From Terriglobales bacterium (GTDB lineage Bacteria; Acidobacteriota; Terriglobia; Terriglobales; Acidobacteriaceae), in NCBI GenBank assembly GCA_035573675.1, contig DATMAB010000012.1, forward strand, positions 62,001-126,000: a DNA stretch of 64,000 nt, given 5' to 3'. The translations under genes and the position numbers were made by a program. The notes beneath the pieces are model-generated. The model had not been told where the DNA came from. It did not search any database and saw nothing but the letters and a program-made list of their open reading frames with translations. Of the stretch, positions 16,132 through 25,183 are shown one piece after another (the stretch's first letter is position 1; every line of letters starts with the position of its first letter).

Positions 16132-17160
16132 CTACTGGCTGGGTGGTTTCCCGGCTGCTCCTTCCAGCCGAGCCAGCACCTGTCTCGCCCGGGGCGCCAA
16201 CGCATCCTCAGGGAATACCTCCAAAAACACCTTCAACTCATTGATAGCCTCAGCTTTGCGCTTCTGGCGGAGGTAGACGTTGACCATCTCAAGGTGCGGC
16301 CGTGACTGAAGGGGATCGAGGCGTAAGGACTCGCGCAATTCACGCTCCGCATCCATCATCCGGCCCATGCGCGAGTACACCGACCCCAGTAGAAAGTGGC
16401 CGAATGGATGATTGGGCTGCTTCTTAAGGCCTTCCTCCACCATAGGAAGTGCCTCCGTTAGCCGTCCCGTTAGCAAGAACACGTTGCCGAGGTTCAAGTA
16501 ACCGGCGGCATCGGTCTGATTCAGACGTATGACTTCCTCGAACTGCTCCTGTGCGCCGGCAAACTCGCCCTTCCCGGTGAGCAGTGAGCCCAGATTATTC
16601 CGCGCGAAGTAAAAATCCGGCGCCATCCGCACGACCTTTTCGTAGCGCTCCATGGCCTCATCGGTCTTGCCACGCTGCTCGGCACGTAACCCACGCTCGT
16701 ATTCCTTGCGTACGTCCTTGGGATAGCGATTGAGGAATTCGGCCACATTGACGACGTTGGGATTGGCACCGACAATGCCCGCTGCCACCGGCTCTTCTCG
16801 CGTCGCCAACGGCTGCAGTGTAAGAAACACGGACGTGTTCTGTCGTACTGCGGGCATGACGATTACCCGTTCTTCGATGCGCCGATACCCCTCTTCATCA
16901 ATGACCAGAATGTACGGGTTGGCGGGAAGATTCTGAAAGACAAAGCGCCCGCTGTCGTCGGTGTAGATGGAATCGACTTGAATACCGCGCGTATAGAGGC
17001 TCACCCTGATGCGTTGCGGGGGCAGGTCGCCACGCGCCATCCGAAGCTCGCCTAGGATGTTCGCAGTGTCAGTCTGTTGGGCGATCAGCACGGTCGGGCA
17101 GATCAGCGCAGTAAGCAGAAGAACTACGCCGGCGTGCCGCTGTCCTAACGGACCAGGCAT
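16132..17160 (-). CDS. Secreted TPR protein with carboxypeptidase-regulatory-like N-domain
   Basis: A 342-residue protein. The signal peptide VVLLLTALICPTVLIAQ is followed by a beta-sandwich of carboxypeptidase-regulatory type (ILGELRMARGDLPPQRIRVS, DDSGRFVFQNLPANPYILVI; about residues 33-110). Next is a linker and four TPRs (about 150-330: AMERYEKVVRMAPDFYFARN, AGAQEQFEEVIRLNQTDAAG, TEALPMVEEGLKKQPNHPFG, MDAERELRESLRLDPLQSRP). It lies directly downstream of the first Oar receptor on the same strand, 68 bases after it with a hairpin between, so it may be a periplasmic partner of that receptor, expressed by read-through. Confidence 0.8.
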   Translation of the reverse strand: MPGPLGQRHAGVVLLLTALICPTVLIAQQTDTANILGELRMARGDLPPQRIRVSLYTRGIQVDSIYTDDSGRFVFQNLPANPYILVIDEEGYRRIEERVIVMPAVRQNTSVFLTLQPLATREEPVAAGIVGANPNVVNVAEFLNRYPKDVRKEYERGLRAEQRGKTDEAMERYEKVVRMAPDFYFARNNLGSLLTGKGEFAGAQEQFEEVIRLNQTDAAGYLNLGNVFLLTGRLTEALPMVEEGLKKQPNHPFGHFLLGSVYSRMGRMMDAERELRESLRLDPLQSRPHLEMVNVYLRQKRKAEAINELKVFLEVFPEDALAPRARQVLARLEGAAGKPPSQ

Positions 17161-17182
17161 CGCACCTCACCGAAAGGGGAAT

Positions 17183-17210
17183 GGGGCGTGACCCATGCGG
17201 GTCACGCCCC
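17183..17210 (-). terminator. Strong hairpin after the first Oar receptor gene
   Basis: GGGGCGTGACCC and GGGTCACGCCCC form a perfect 12-bp stem with a 4-base loop, 18 bases after the stop at 17229. No T-run follows on the minus strand, so it may be a partial terminator or an RNA 3'-stabilising hairpin. Confidence 0.6.
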
Positions 17211-17228
17211 AAGTCTAGCACCGCTCAA

Positions 17229-20200
17229 CTAGAAGGTCAGCTTCAAGCCGAACTGCAGGTTGCGCGGGTTAAACGTACCGCCGGACTTACCGAAGTTCGC
17301 CCTGCGGATCTCGTTGTTACCGGCACCCTGGGCGCCGGGAAGCTGGAAGTTTGTCCGGTTGAAGGCGTTGAAGAACTCGGCGCGGAACTGCAGCCCCACC
17401 CGCTCCGTGATCTTGAAGTTCTTGAACACCGAGGGATCCCAAACCCACAGGTTCGGGCCTACGAACGTGTTGCGACCCAGATTCCCCGGGCTGCCAAGAG
17501 GCGGAGCAGAGAACACCGAGCCTGTGGGGAATCGCCACTGCGCGGCGCCGAAGCCGTTGGCCCACATATTGTGGGTAGCGGAATCGAACGACGGGAAGAT
17601 GGAATTCGGCCGCTCGTTGGCCTCTGCGTCCCGGTTAAAGTCACACGCACCGCGGCTGCTGCAGAACGGACTCCAGTGAGCGCCGGTCTGGTAGCTCATG
17701 ATGCCGTTGAGCTGCCATCCACCGAACACCGCCTCGACGAATCCGCCGCGCCCCTTGAAGAAGGGCATCTCCCACACATAGTGGAAGACGATGCGGTGCC
17801 GGATGTCGAAGATCGAGTTGCCGCGATCCAAATCCGGCAGCGTCATGTCGGTGGTGTAGCCTTCACCCGCGGCTGCACCGTTGGCGCTGGTGGCGCCACT
17901 GTGCCAGGTCGAACCACCATCGAGCGAGTGGCTCCAGGTGTAATTGAAGGTGAAGGTCAGGCCCTTGGACATCTGTTTGCGCAGCGAGGCCTGCAAAGCG
18001 TTATAGGCAGAACTCACCGAGTTTCGCCAGTTGCGCAGACGTCCATAGTTGGGGTTGAGCCGGCCACCCGTACCGGTTAGTGTACGGCCGAAGATATCGA
18101 CCACCGTCGTACCAGGAGCCAGGGCACTTCCCGGAACGCGGTTGATCTGCTCGGCGCGGAACAGCTTGGTTCCCTTGGTGCCGACGTAGTTCACCTCAAG
18201 CACCCACTTGGGAGCCAGCTCCCGCTGGATGCCGAAGAACCAGTTCTGCACGTAGGGATCGCGGATGCCTTCCGGCAGAACAATTCCGGTCAGGAAGCCC
18301 AGGTTCGGATTGGTAGGATTCCAGGCCTGGATGTTGCCCACGGCGGTTGCGTCACCCGGGTTACCCTGGAAGTTGTTCGGGTCTGCGTCGCCGGTATAGG
18401 AAGGAGCCACCGCACACTGCGGGCAGGTACCGCCACCGGTCTGAGGACCGTACGGGGCTTCGGGTCCTCCTCCCGTGTCAGCCGTGAACGCGAGGTTGAA
18501 CGAATAGTACGGCAGGTTCCAGCGGGAGTTGGAGAGCGGGTTGTACAGCGTGCCCTCGTAGGAGATGCCGTAGCCGCCGCGCAGGGAGGTCTTGCCGTCG
18601 CCGAACACGTCCCAGGCGAAGCCGACGCGCGGACCCCAGTTATTGTGGTCGCCCGCACCCAGCGAGTCCGCCGGAGAGAAACCGCCCGGACCGCAGACCC
18701 CGGCCAACTGCGCAAACGGGATCTGGGTAACAGGGTCGTCGCACCCAGGAGAGCCCGCAGGGATGTTGGCATCGCGGATCTGTCCGGCATGCGTGGTGAC
18801 GTCATCCACCAGGTTATTGCCCGGTCCGAGCAGGAACGTGGTTTCGAGTTCGTTCAACTCGTTATGACGCGCATACAAGTCGTAACGGATACCCAGATTC
18901 AGGGTCAGGTTACGGGTCACCTTCCAGTCATCCTGGAAGTAGAACCCATACTCCCAGTTGCGCCAGTGCCGGATGTTGCTGGAAAGGTGCGCTGGGTTGC
19001 CGGAGACGATTCCTGGGTCTACACCAGCCACGATTCCGTACGGAGCATCCACAGCGAAGTGCAACGGGTCGATGAAGTAGTACGACGGCCGACCGACGTT
19101 GAACTCGCTGTTCTCGATGTTGCGGCGGATGTCCGCACCGATCTTCAGACTGTGGTTCCCCTTGGTGATGGAAACCATGTCGGCGTAGCTGTAGATGTGC
19201 TCCTTGAAGAACTGCGGGTAGCCGTTGTAGGAGCCGAAGCCCATCGTGCCATCTGTGATGTAGATGGAAGGCACACCGGGAATGCCAGCGACGTAACGCG
19301 AGTAGCTGCCCGCGTACCCGAAGCGAAATTCGTTCAGGATGGTGGGGCTGAAGGTGTGGATGTAGTTGAACTGCCCGTTAGGGAAAGTGAAGCGGGTGGG
19401 ATTGGTAAAACCGCGACCGCCGGTGGTGCCGCCCAGGATGTCGTTCTGCTGTCCGTAGGCGAACTGGGCGAAGATGCGGTCATTCGTCCCCACGTTCCAG
19501 TCGATGCGGGCCGAGTACTCGTTGCCGTCCCGCAGATTGGCCTGCAACCTGCTGGGGGCGATGTTGAGTCCCTCATAGAGGTAGTTGGCGGTGCGACTGA
19601 AACTCCCCAGAGGAGCCTGGATGGCCGGGATTGTCGTGCAACCTGCGGCTGCCAATGCTGTCTGGTCCGCCGCGGTCACGCCAATCAGGTTCGCGATATT
19701 GGCGCTCGTTACAGCGTTGCCAGTGAAGTCAGGACAGAGACCGAAGTACCCATCGCCAACCAGGTCGTTGAAACTGCCGATGGGGTTGCCCTGAGCGAAG
19801 GGAAGGAAATCGCCATACAGCAAGGCAGAAACAGAACCATTCGCTCCACCACCGGCAGTACCGGGTCCGAACGTCGAGAGCACGGCCGAACGGAACTCCG
19901 GACCTTCAAGCGTGACCGGCACAGGATTGCTGAAGGTGCGGAAGCGGTTGCCCTGATAGGACAGGAAGAAGAACAGCTTGTCCTTCAGGATGGGCCCGCC
20001 GAAAGTGCCGCCGAACTGGTTGAAGCGCAGCGGGCACTTGAGGAAGTTTGGAGCGTCGCCACCCTGGTTGCAAGGAGCCGCTGGATCGCCCGCCTCGCTG
20101 GCGAAGAAGGGTTTGGCGTCGAACACGTCATTGCGTACGAACCACCAGGCGCTGCCATGGAAAGCATTGGTACCGCTCTTGGTTACCAGGTTCGTGACCG

Positions 20201-20900
20201 AGCCGGCGCTGTTGCCGTACTGTGCGGAGTTGTTGAGGGTCAGGAGCTGGAACTCGGCCACCGTATCCTCAATAGGACGGTTGATGGCTCCGCCGCTCAG
20301 GCCCTTGTTGGAAACGCCGTTGATGAGGAATCCGTTGAAGTTCAGACGCGTCCCGTTCACCACCGCGTCCTCACCGTTCTCAGTGACGACTGAATCAACG
20401 TTCACCGCGCCGGGTGCGAGCTGAAGCAACTGAAACACGTTGCGACCGTTCAGCGGCAGGTTCTGAATCTGTGTGGAGCCGACGGTAGCGGCCAGCTTGG
20501 AATCGACGGTGTTGACCGGGGCTGCTTCCTCGGTCACTTCGACCACTTCCGTGGCCCCGCCGACTTCCAGTTTGATGTCCAGCCGGTAAGTGACGCCGGC
20601 GTTCACCTCGACGCCTGTCTTGCTCGAGGTCTTAAAGCCAGCGGCTTCGACCGTCACCTTGTAGGTGCCAATCTGCAGCTCGCGGATCAGGTAGCTGCCA
20701 GTGTTGCTGGTTTCCGCGGTGGTGGTCAGGCCGGTGCCGACGTTGGTCGCCGTCACCTTGGCGTTGGGCAGGGCGGCGCCAGTCGGGTCTGTGACCGTGC
20801 CGGTGATCTGCCCGTTCTGCACCTGGGCCACGGCGGCGGTGGCAAACGTCAGTACGGCCACCAGCACCAGGCTAAATCGCACTCCCTTGTGCATTCTCAT
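17229..20900 (-). CDS. Oar-like TonB-dependent receptor (copy 1)
   Basis: A 1223-residue outer-membrane protein. A signal peptide (SLVLVAVLTFATAAVAQ) leads into a carboxypeptidase-regulatory domain (QITGTVTDPTGAALPNAKV, residues about 30-110) and a TonB plug with STQIQNLPLNGRNVFQLLQL. A very long beta-barrel follows, ending NPRNLQFGLKLTF with the terminal aromatic that targets outer-membrane beta-barrels. The architecture is that of the Oar family, abundant in Acidobacteriota; the ligand is unknown. The first of two close ATGs is preferred because GGAGGGGG is 9 bases upstream. The second copy lies upstream on the same strand, beyond 467 bases of non-coding DNA. Confidence 0.93.
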   Translation of the reverse strand: MRMHKGVRFSLVLVAVLTFATAAVAQVQNGQITGTVTDPTGAALPNAKVTATNVGTGLTTTAETSNTGSYLIRELQIGTYKVTVEAAGFKTSSKTGVEVNAGVTYRLDIKLEVGGATEVVEVTEEAAPVNTVDSKLAATVGSTQIQNLPLNGRNVFQLLQLAPGAVNVDSVVTENGEDAVVNGTRLNFNGFLINGVSNKGLSGGAINRPIEDTVAEFQLLTLNNSAQYGNSAGSVTNLVTKSGTNAFHGSAWWFVRNDVFDAKPFFASEAGDPAAPCNQGGDAPNFLKCPLRFNQFGGTFGGPILKDKLFFFLSYQGNRFRTFSNPVPVTLEGPEFRSAVLSTFGPGTAGGGANGSVSALLYGDFLPFAQGNPIGSFNDLVGDGYFGLCPDFTGNAVTSANIANLIGVTAADQTALAAAGCTTIPAIQAPLGSFSRTANYLYEGLNIAPSRLQANLRDGNEYSARIDWNVGTNDRIFAQFAYGQQNDILGGTTGGRGFTNPTRFTFPNGQFNYIHTFSPTILNEFRFGYAGSYSRYVAGIPGVPSIYITDGTMGFGSYNGYPQFFKEHIYSYADMVSITKGNHSLKIGADIRRNIENSEFNVGRPSYYFIDPLHFAVDAPYGIVAGVDPGIVSGNPAHLSSNIRHWRNWEYGFYFQDDWKVTRNLTLNLGIRYDLYARHNELNELETTFLLGPGNNLVDDVTTHAGQIRDANIPAGSPGCDDPVTQIPFAQLAGVCGPGGFSPADSLGAGDHNNWGPRVGFAWDVFGDGKTSLRGGYGISYEGTLYNPLSNSRWNLPYYSFNLAFTADTGGGPEAPYGPQTGGGTCPQCAVAPSYTGDADPNNFQGNPGDATAVGNIQAWNPTNPNLGFLTGIVLPEGIRDPYVQNWFFGIQRELAPKWVLEVNYVGTKGTKLFRAEQINRVPGSALAPGTTVVDIFGRTLTGTGGRLNPNYGRLRNWRNSVSSAYNALQASLRKQMSKGLTFTFNYTWSHSLDGGSTWHSGATSANGAAAGEGYTTDMTLPDLDRGNSIFDIRHRIVFHYVWEMPFFKGRGGFVEAVFGGWQLNGIMSYQTGAHWSPFCSSRGACDFNRDAEANERPNSIFPSFDSATHNMWANGFGAAQWRFPTGSVFSAPPLGSPGNLGRNTFVGPNLWVWDPSVFKNFKITERVGLQFRAEFFNAFNRTNFQLPGAQGAGNNEIRRANFGKSGGTFNPRNLQFGLKLTF

Positions 20901-21320
20901 TTACCGTTACCCCCTCCCGGAGGTGGATCCGGGGTCGGTTCTAAACATACGGTTAAGGTTGGGTACCCCAAAATGGACACAACAAGCCTAGAAAGCCTGC
21001 CGTCACACATGCATGTGACAGACCTAAGTTTGCACGTTGAAAACAAAAGAGTTAGTTAAGCTTATGAACTTGTCCACTACAGTTTAAGGGAGGCCATCGT
21101 CGCGTCACATACCAGATTTCATATTTTCAACGCAGCTGTGGGCTAAGTGGCTTGTTTGCAGGTTCAAAGCGCCACCCAGTCGGGATGGAAGGCGTTCACC
21201 CACAACAAACACACCCCTTTTGCGCCACCGACACATCCCCCGCTTGAGTGAAGAGTGTCAGGGACGGGGAGGCTTCTGTAGCCTGGATTCCGAGGATGGA
21301 ATGCGGTATGCGGAGGCAGC
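20901..21320. other. Non-coding gap between the two Oar genes with a 12-base palindrome
   Basis: No convincing gene. A perfect palindrome CACATGCATGTG lies at 21006-21017, 106 bases upstream of the Oar copy 1 start, and could be an operator. The stretch is more A/T-rich than the genes and probably carries the promoter of copy 1. Confidence 0.4.
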
Positions 21321-21354
21321 CCCAGGCCCGGCTGCAGCACCTGCCGGGCCTGGG
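21321..21354 (-). terminator. Hairpin terminator after the second Oar gene
   Basis: CCCAGGCCCGGC (21321-21332) pairs perfectly with GCCGGGCCTGGG (21343-21354) around a 10-base loop, 13 bases after the stop codon at 21368. No T-run. Confidence 0.6.
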
Positions 21355-21367
21355 AAGTGACGTGGAC

Positions 21368-24300
21368 CTAGAAGCTCAGCTTTAGTCCGAACTGCATGTT
21401 GCGCGGGTTGAACGTCCCCCCTGCCTGTCCGAAGTTCCCGGCGTTCACCCTGAGGTTGGTGGCGCCGCTGGCTCCGGGAAGCTGGAAGTTCACCCGGTTG
21501 AAGAGGTTGAACATCTCCGCCCGGAACTGCAGTCCGACCCGCTCGGTCAGGCGGATGTTCTTGAAGAACGACATGTCGACGCCGAAGAAATCGGGGCCGA
21601 CGAAGGTGTTGCGGCCGAGGTTGCCGACGCAGCCCAAACACGGCGTGCTGAAGAATCCTCCGCCGATCTGGAACTGCGGGCCCCAGCCGTTCGCCCACTG
21701 CGAGTGTGAGGGACTGAAGTTGTTCGCGATGGCGTTCGGACGGTCGTTGCGTTCTCCATCCAGGTTGAAGTCACCGGCATCGTTGAGGCACAGACCGGCC
21801 AGGATGCCCGCCTGCGAACAATCGCCCGAGAGGGCGCGGTTACGCCGGTCGAACGGACTCCAGTGCGCGCCGGTCTGGTAGCTGACAATGCCGTTCCACT
21901 GCCAGCCGCCGAAGACCGCCTCGAGCGCTCCTCCGCGCCCCTTGAAGAAAGGAAGCTCATACACGAAGTTGGCCACAAAGCGGTGGCGGATATCGAAGAT
22001 GGAGTTCCCGCGATCCAGACCGGGGATGGTCTGGTCCGTGGTAAAGCCTTCTCCGCCCGCCTGCTGGTTGGAGGTGGTGGCGCCGCTGTGCCAGGTGGAG
22101 CCGCCATCGATGGAGTGGCTCCAGGTGTAGGCCACGTTGAACATCAGGCCCTTGCTCATTTGCTTGCGCAACCCGGCCTGCAGAGCGTTGTAGCTGGAAT
22201 TCACCACGTTCTTCCAGACACGCAACGTGCCGTAGTTGGGGTTGAGGCGTCCCAGCGGGTTCAGGGCATCTACCTGACTGCACAGCGTGCGGCCGAAGTT
22301 GTCGGTGGTGCAGGTGCCGGCCGGCAGGCGGCCACCGGCGATGCGGTTCACGTTCTCGGCGCGGAACAGCTTGTGTCCAGCCGTGCCGACATAGTTGAGC
22401 TCCAGCACCAGCTTGCTTGCAACCTCGTGCTGGATGCCGAAAAACCAGTTGTGGACGTAGGGATCGCGGATGCCTTCCGGGTAGATGATGCCGGTAAGGA
22501 ACGCCGCGTTGGGATTGGTAGCCACCCATCCCGACAGGTTGCCTACGGCCTGCGCGCCCACGCCCTGGCCGGGGTTGGTGGCGGGACCGTCAAAGTTCGG
22601 CAGTTCGCCCGGATTCTGCGGCCCGTAGACCACAGTGTCCGTTCCTCCAGCCAGGAAGTTCACCGCGGCGTTGAAGGAGTAAAACGGCAGATTCCAGCGG
22701 GAGTTCGAGAGCGGGTTATACAGCGTGCCCTCATAGGAAATGCCGTAGCCGCCGCGCAGGGACGTTCGGCCGTTGCCGAATACGTCCCAGGCGAAGCCGA
22801 CCCGCGGACCGAAGTTGTTGTGGTCGGCGCCGCCCAAAGTCTCAGCCGCCGCAAAACCGCCCGGCCCGCAAACTCCTGCCAACTGCGCCAGCGGAATCTG
22901 GGTGACAGGATCGCTGCAACCCGCGCCGCCGGCCGGAGCGTTGGCGTCGTGAATCTGCCCGGCACCGGTGGTGATGTCGTCAATCTCGGCCCGGCCCGGC
23001 CCCTTCAGGAACGTGGTCACCAGGCCATCCAGCTCCGTGTGCCGGCTATAGAGGTCGTAGCGAAGACCGAGGTTGAGCGTCAGGTTGCGCGTGACTTTCC
23101 AGTCGTCCTGGATGTAGAAGCCCAGCTCCACGTTCCGCCAGTGGCGGTTGTTGGAAGCCAGTTGCGCCGGCTGTCCGGAGATGATGCCCGGATCGACGCC
23201 CGCCGTCTCGCTGTAGGGGGAATCGGCGGCAAAGAACAGGGCATCGAAGAAGTAGTACGACGGGCGGGCCACGTTGAATTCGCTGTTTTCGATATTCCGC
23301 CGGACCTCCCCGCCAATCTTGAGGTTGTGGTTCCCGTGGTTGACGGAAACCATGTCGGAATAGGTGTAGACGTGCTCCTTGAAGAACTGGGGATAGCCGT
23401 TATAGGAGCCGAAGCCCATCAGTCCGTCGTCGAAGCGCAGGTCGGGCACGCCCGGCAGGGCGGTCTTCACCGTCTGTACCAGCGAACTGTAGCCGGCGCG
23501 GAACTCGTTCAGCACCGTGGGACTGAAGGTGTGGATGTAATTGAACTGGAAGTTGGGCGTGATCTGGCGCGATGGATTCAAAAACGCCGGCCCCCGGCCC
23601 GCGCTGTTGTTGCCGTTCGGCGGTCCGAACGAGTTGTTGATGCGATTCCAGTTGAACTGGGTGAACAGCCGGTCGTTGACGCCGATGTTGTAGTCAATGC
23701 GCGCCGAGGCCTCGTAGCCGTTGAACAGGTTGCCGGTGCCGGTGCCGAAGCTGGTCTGGTCCTGCGAGCCGTTGAAGGCCAGTGTGTTGACCAGGAACGG
23801 CAGCGAACGGTCGAAGGTCCCGGCTTGCAGCCCCGGAATCACGCTACAGCCGGCGGCGGTCAGGTCAGCCTGGTCCTGCGCCGTGACGCCGATCACGTTG
23901 GCGATGGCGGACGCGATCGCCGGGCTGCTGTTGTCCTGGCACAGATAGTCGGCAAGGCTGCCGAATCCCGAACCGGACACGCCGCTGGCAACATAATCAG
24001 CCAACGTCCCGGCGGGAGTGCCGGCCACGGTGGGAGCAAAGTTGCTGTATAGCAGGGCGGCGGTGGAGTTCGGCAGCGCGGCAATCACCGCGTTGCGCCA
24101 TGCCTGGGATTCCGCCTGCAGCACGGTGGGCGGCGCCGACTCGCGGAACCGATCCCCCTGGTAGGACACGAAGAAGAACAGCTTGTCCTTCTTGATGGGG
24201 CCGCCGAAAGTGCCGCCGTATTGATTGAAGCGGAGCGGCTGCTTTTCAATGCCCTGCTGGTTCAGGAAGAACGAATTGGCATCGAACACGTCGTTGCGGT

Positions 24301-25069
24301 TGAACCACCAGGCGCTGCCATGGAAGCTGTTGGTGCCCGACTTGCTCACCAGATTGGTGATGGAAGCGGCGCTGTTGCCGTACTGCGCCGACATGTTCAG
24401 GGTGAGAAGCTGGAATTCCTGCACGGTGTCTTCCACCGGCTGGTTCACGGCGCCGCCGCTCAGCCCTTTGTTCGATACGCCGTTAAGCAGGAAGCCGTTG
24501 AAATTCTCACGCAAGCCGTTGACGACCGTGTTGGCCCCGTTCTCCGCCACGACGCCGCGCACGTTGACCGCGCCCGGAGCGAGCTGGATGAGGTCGTAGA
24601 CGTTGCGGCCGTTGAGCGGCAGGTTCTGGATCTGGGTGGAATTCACCGTGGCCGCCAGCTTGGAATCCACGGTGTTGACCGGAGGCGCAGCATCGGTCAC
24701 CTCGACCGTTTCGGATGCCTGACCGATCTGCATCTTGAAGTCGGCGCGTTGAATGGTTCCGGCGTTCAGGGTCAGCGACGAACTGGTGGCGCGCTTGAAA
24801 CCTGAGGCCTCGACCTCCAGGTTGTACGGGCCGGGCGGAAGTTCGCGGGCGTTGTAGATGCCGGCCTCGTTCGTGGTCACGGTGGTCGTCAAGCCGGTGC
24901 CGGTGTTGGTGATCTTGACGGTGGCATTGGGGATGGCGGCGCCGGACGGGTCCGTTACCAGGCCGGTGAAGTGGCCGTTCTGGATCTGGGCGGCCGCCGT
25001 GAAGGTGAAGGTCAGTGCCAAAAACAGGCAAAAGCAGCGGACTGCAAGCGCAACGTTACGTTGCTTCAT
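21368..25069 (-). CDS. Oar-like TonB-dependent receptor (copy 2)
   Basis: A 1233-residue paralogue of the receptor ending at 17229, with the same order: signal peptide (CFCLFLALTFTFTAAAQ), carboxypeptidase-regulatory domain (HFTGLVTDPSGAAIPNATV), plug (STQIQNLPLNGRNVYDLIQL), barrel and terminal NPRNMQFGLKLSF. Long blocks are nearly identical to copy 1 (for example GYPQFFKEHVYTYSDMVS), while loops facing the outside differ. This points to duplication with diversification of ligand-binding loops. AAGGGGA is 7 bases before the ATG. It lies 114 bases downstream of a UnbV/FG-GAP gene and a TPR gene on the same strand, which may be co-expressed surface partners. Confidence 0.93.
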   Translation of the reverse strand: MKQRNVALAVRCFCLFLALTFTFTAAAQIQNGHFTGLVTDPSGAAIPNATVKITNTGTGLTTTVTTNEAGIYNARELPPGPYNLEVEASGFKRATSSSLTLNAGTIQRADFKMQIGQASETVEVTDAAPPVNTVDSKLAATVNSTQIQNLPLNGRNVYDLIQLAPGAVNVRGVVAENGANTVVNGLRENFNGFLLNGVSNKGLSGGAVNQPVEDTVQEFQLLTLNMSAQYGNSAASITNLVSKSGTNSFHGSAWWFNRNDVFDANSFFLNQQGIEKQPLRFNQYGGTFGGPIKKDKLFFFVSYQGDRFRESAPPTVLQAESQAWRNAVIAALPNSTAALLYSNFAPTVAGTPAGTLADYVASGVSGSGFGSLADYLCQDNSSPAIASAIANVIGVTAQDQADLTAAGCSVIPGLQAGTFDRSLPFLVNTLAFNGSQDQTSFGTGTGNLFNGYEASARIDYNIGVNDRLFTQFNWNRINNSFGPPNGNNSAGRGPAFLNPSRQITPNFQFNYIHTFSPTVLNEFRAGYSSLVQTVKTALPGVPDLRFDDGLMGFGSYNGYPQFFKEHVYTYSDMVSVNHGNHNLKIGGEVRRNIENSEFNVARPSYYFFDALFFAADSPYSETAGVDPGIISGQPAQLASNNRHWRNVELGFYIQDDWKVTRNLTLNLGLRYDLYSRHTELDGLVTTFLKGPGRAEIDDITTGAGQIHDANAPAGGAGCSDPVTQIPLAQLAGVCGPGGFAAAETLGGADHNNFGPRVGFAWDVFGNGRTSLRGGYGISYEGTLYNPLSNSRWNLPFYSFNAAVNFLAGGTDTVVYGPQNPGELPNFDGPATNPGQGVGAQAVGNLSGWVATNPNAAFLTGIIYPEGIRDPYVHNWFFGIQHEVASKLVLELNYVGTAGHKLFRAENVNRIAGGRLPAGTCTTDNFGRTLCSQVDALNPLGRLNPNYGTLRVWKNVVNSSYNALQAGLRKQMSKGLMFNVAYTWSHSIDGGSTWHSGATTSNQQAGGEGFTTDQTIPGLDRGNSIFDIRHRFVANFVYELPFFKGRGGALEAVFGGWQWNGIVSYQTGAHWSPFDRRNRALSGDCSQAGILAGLCLNDAGDFNLDGERNDRPNAIANNFSPSHSQWANGWGPQFQIGGGFFSTPCLGCVGNLGRNTFVGPDFFGVDMSFFKNIRLTERVGLQFRAEMFNLFNRVNFQLPGASGATNLRVNAGNFGQAGGTFNPRNMQFGLKLSF

Positions 25070-25183
25070 ACCGAATCCCCTTTCGACTCTTAAGGTCGTT
25101 GTTCGAGAACACCGTGCCCCGGATACACCTCTCCCGATTTCCGATGTTCAGGCGCGCACTTTTCCCCGGAATGAGGAGGTTGG

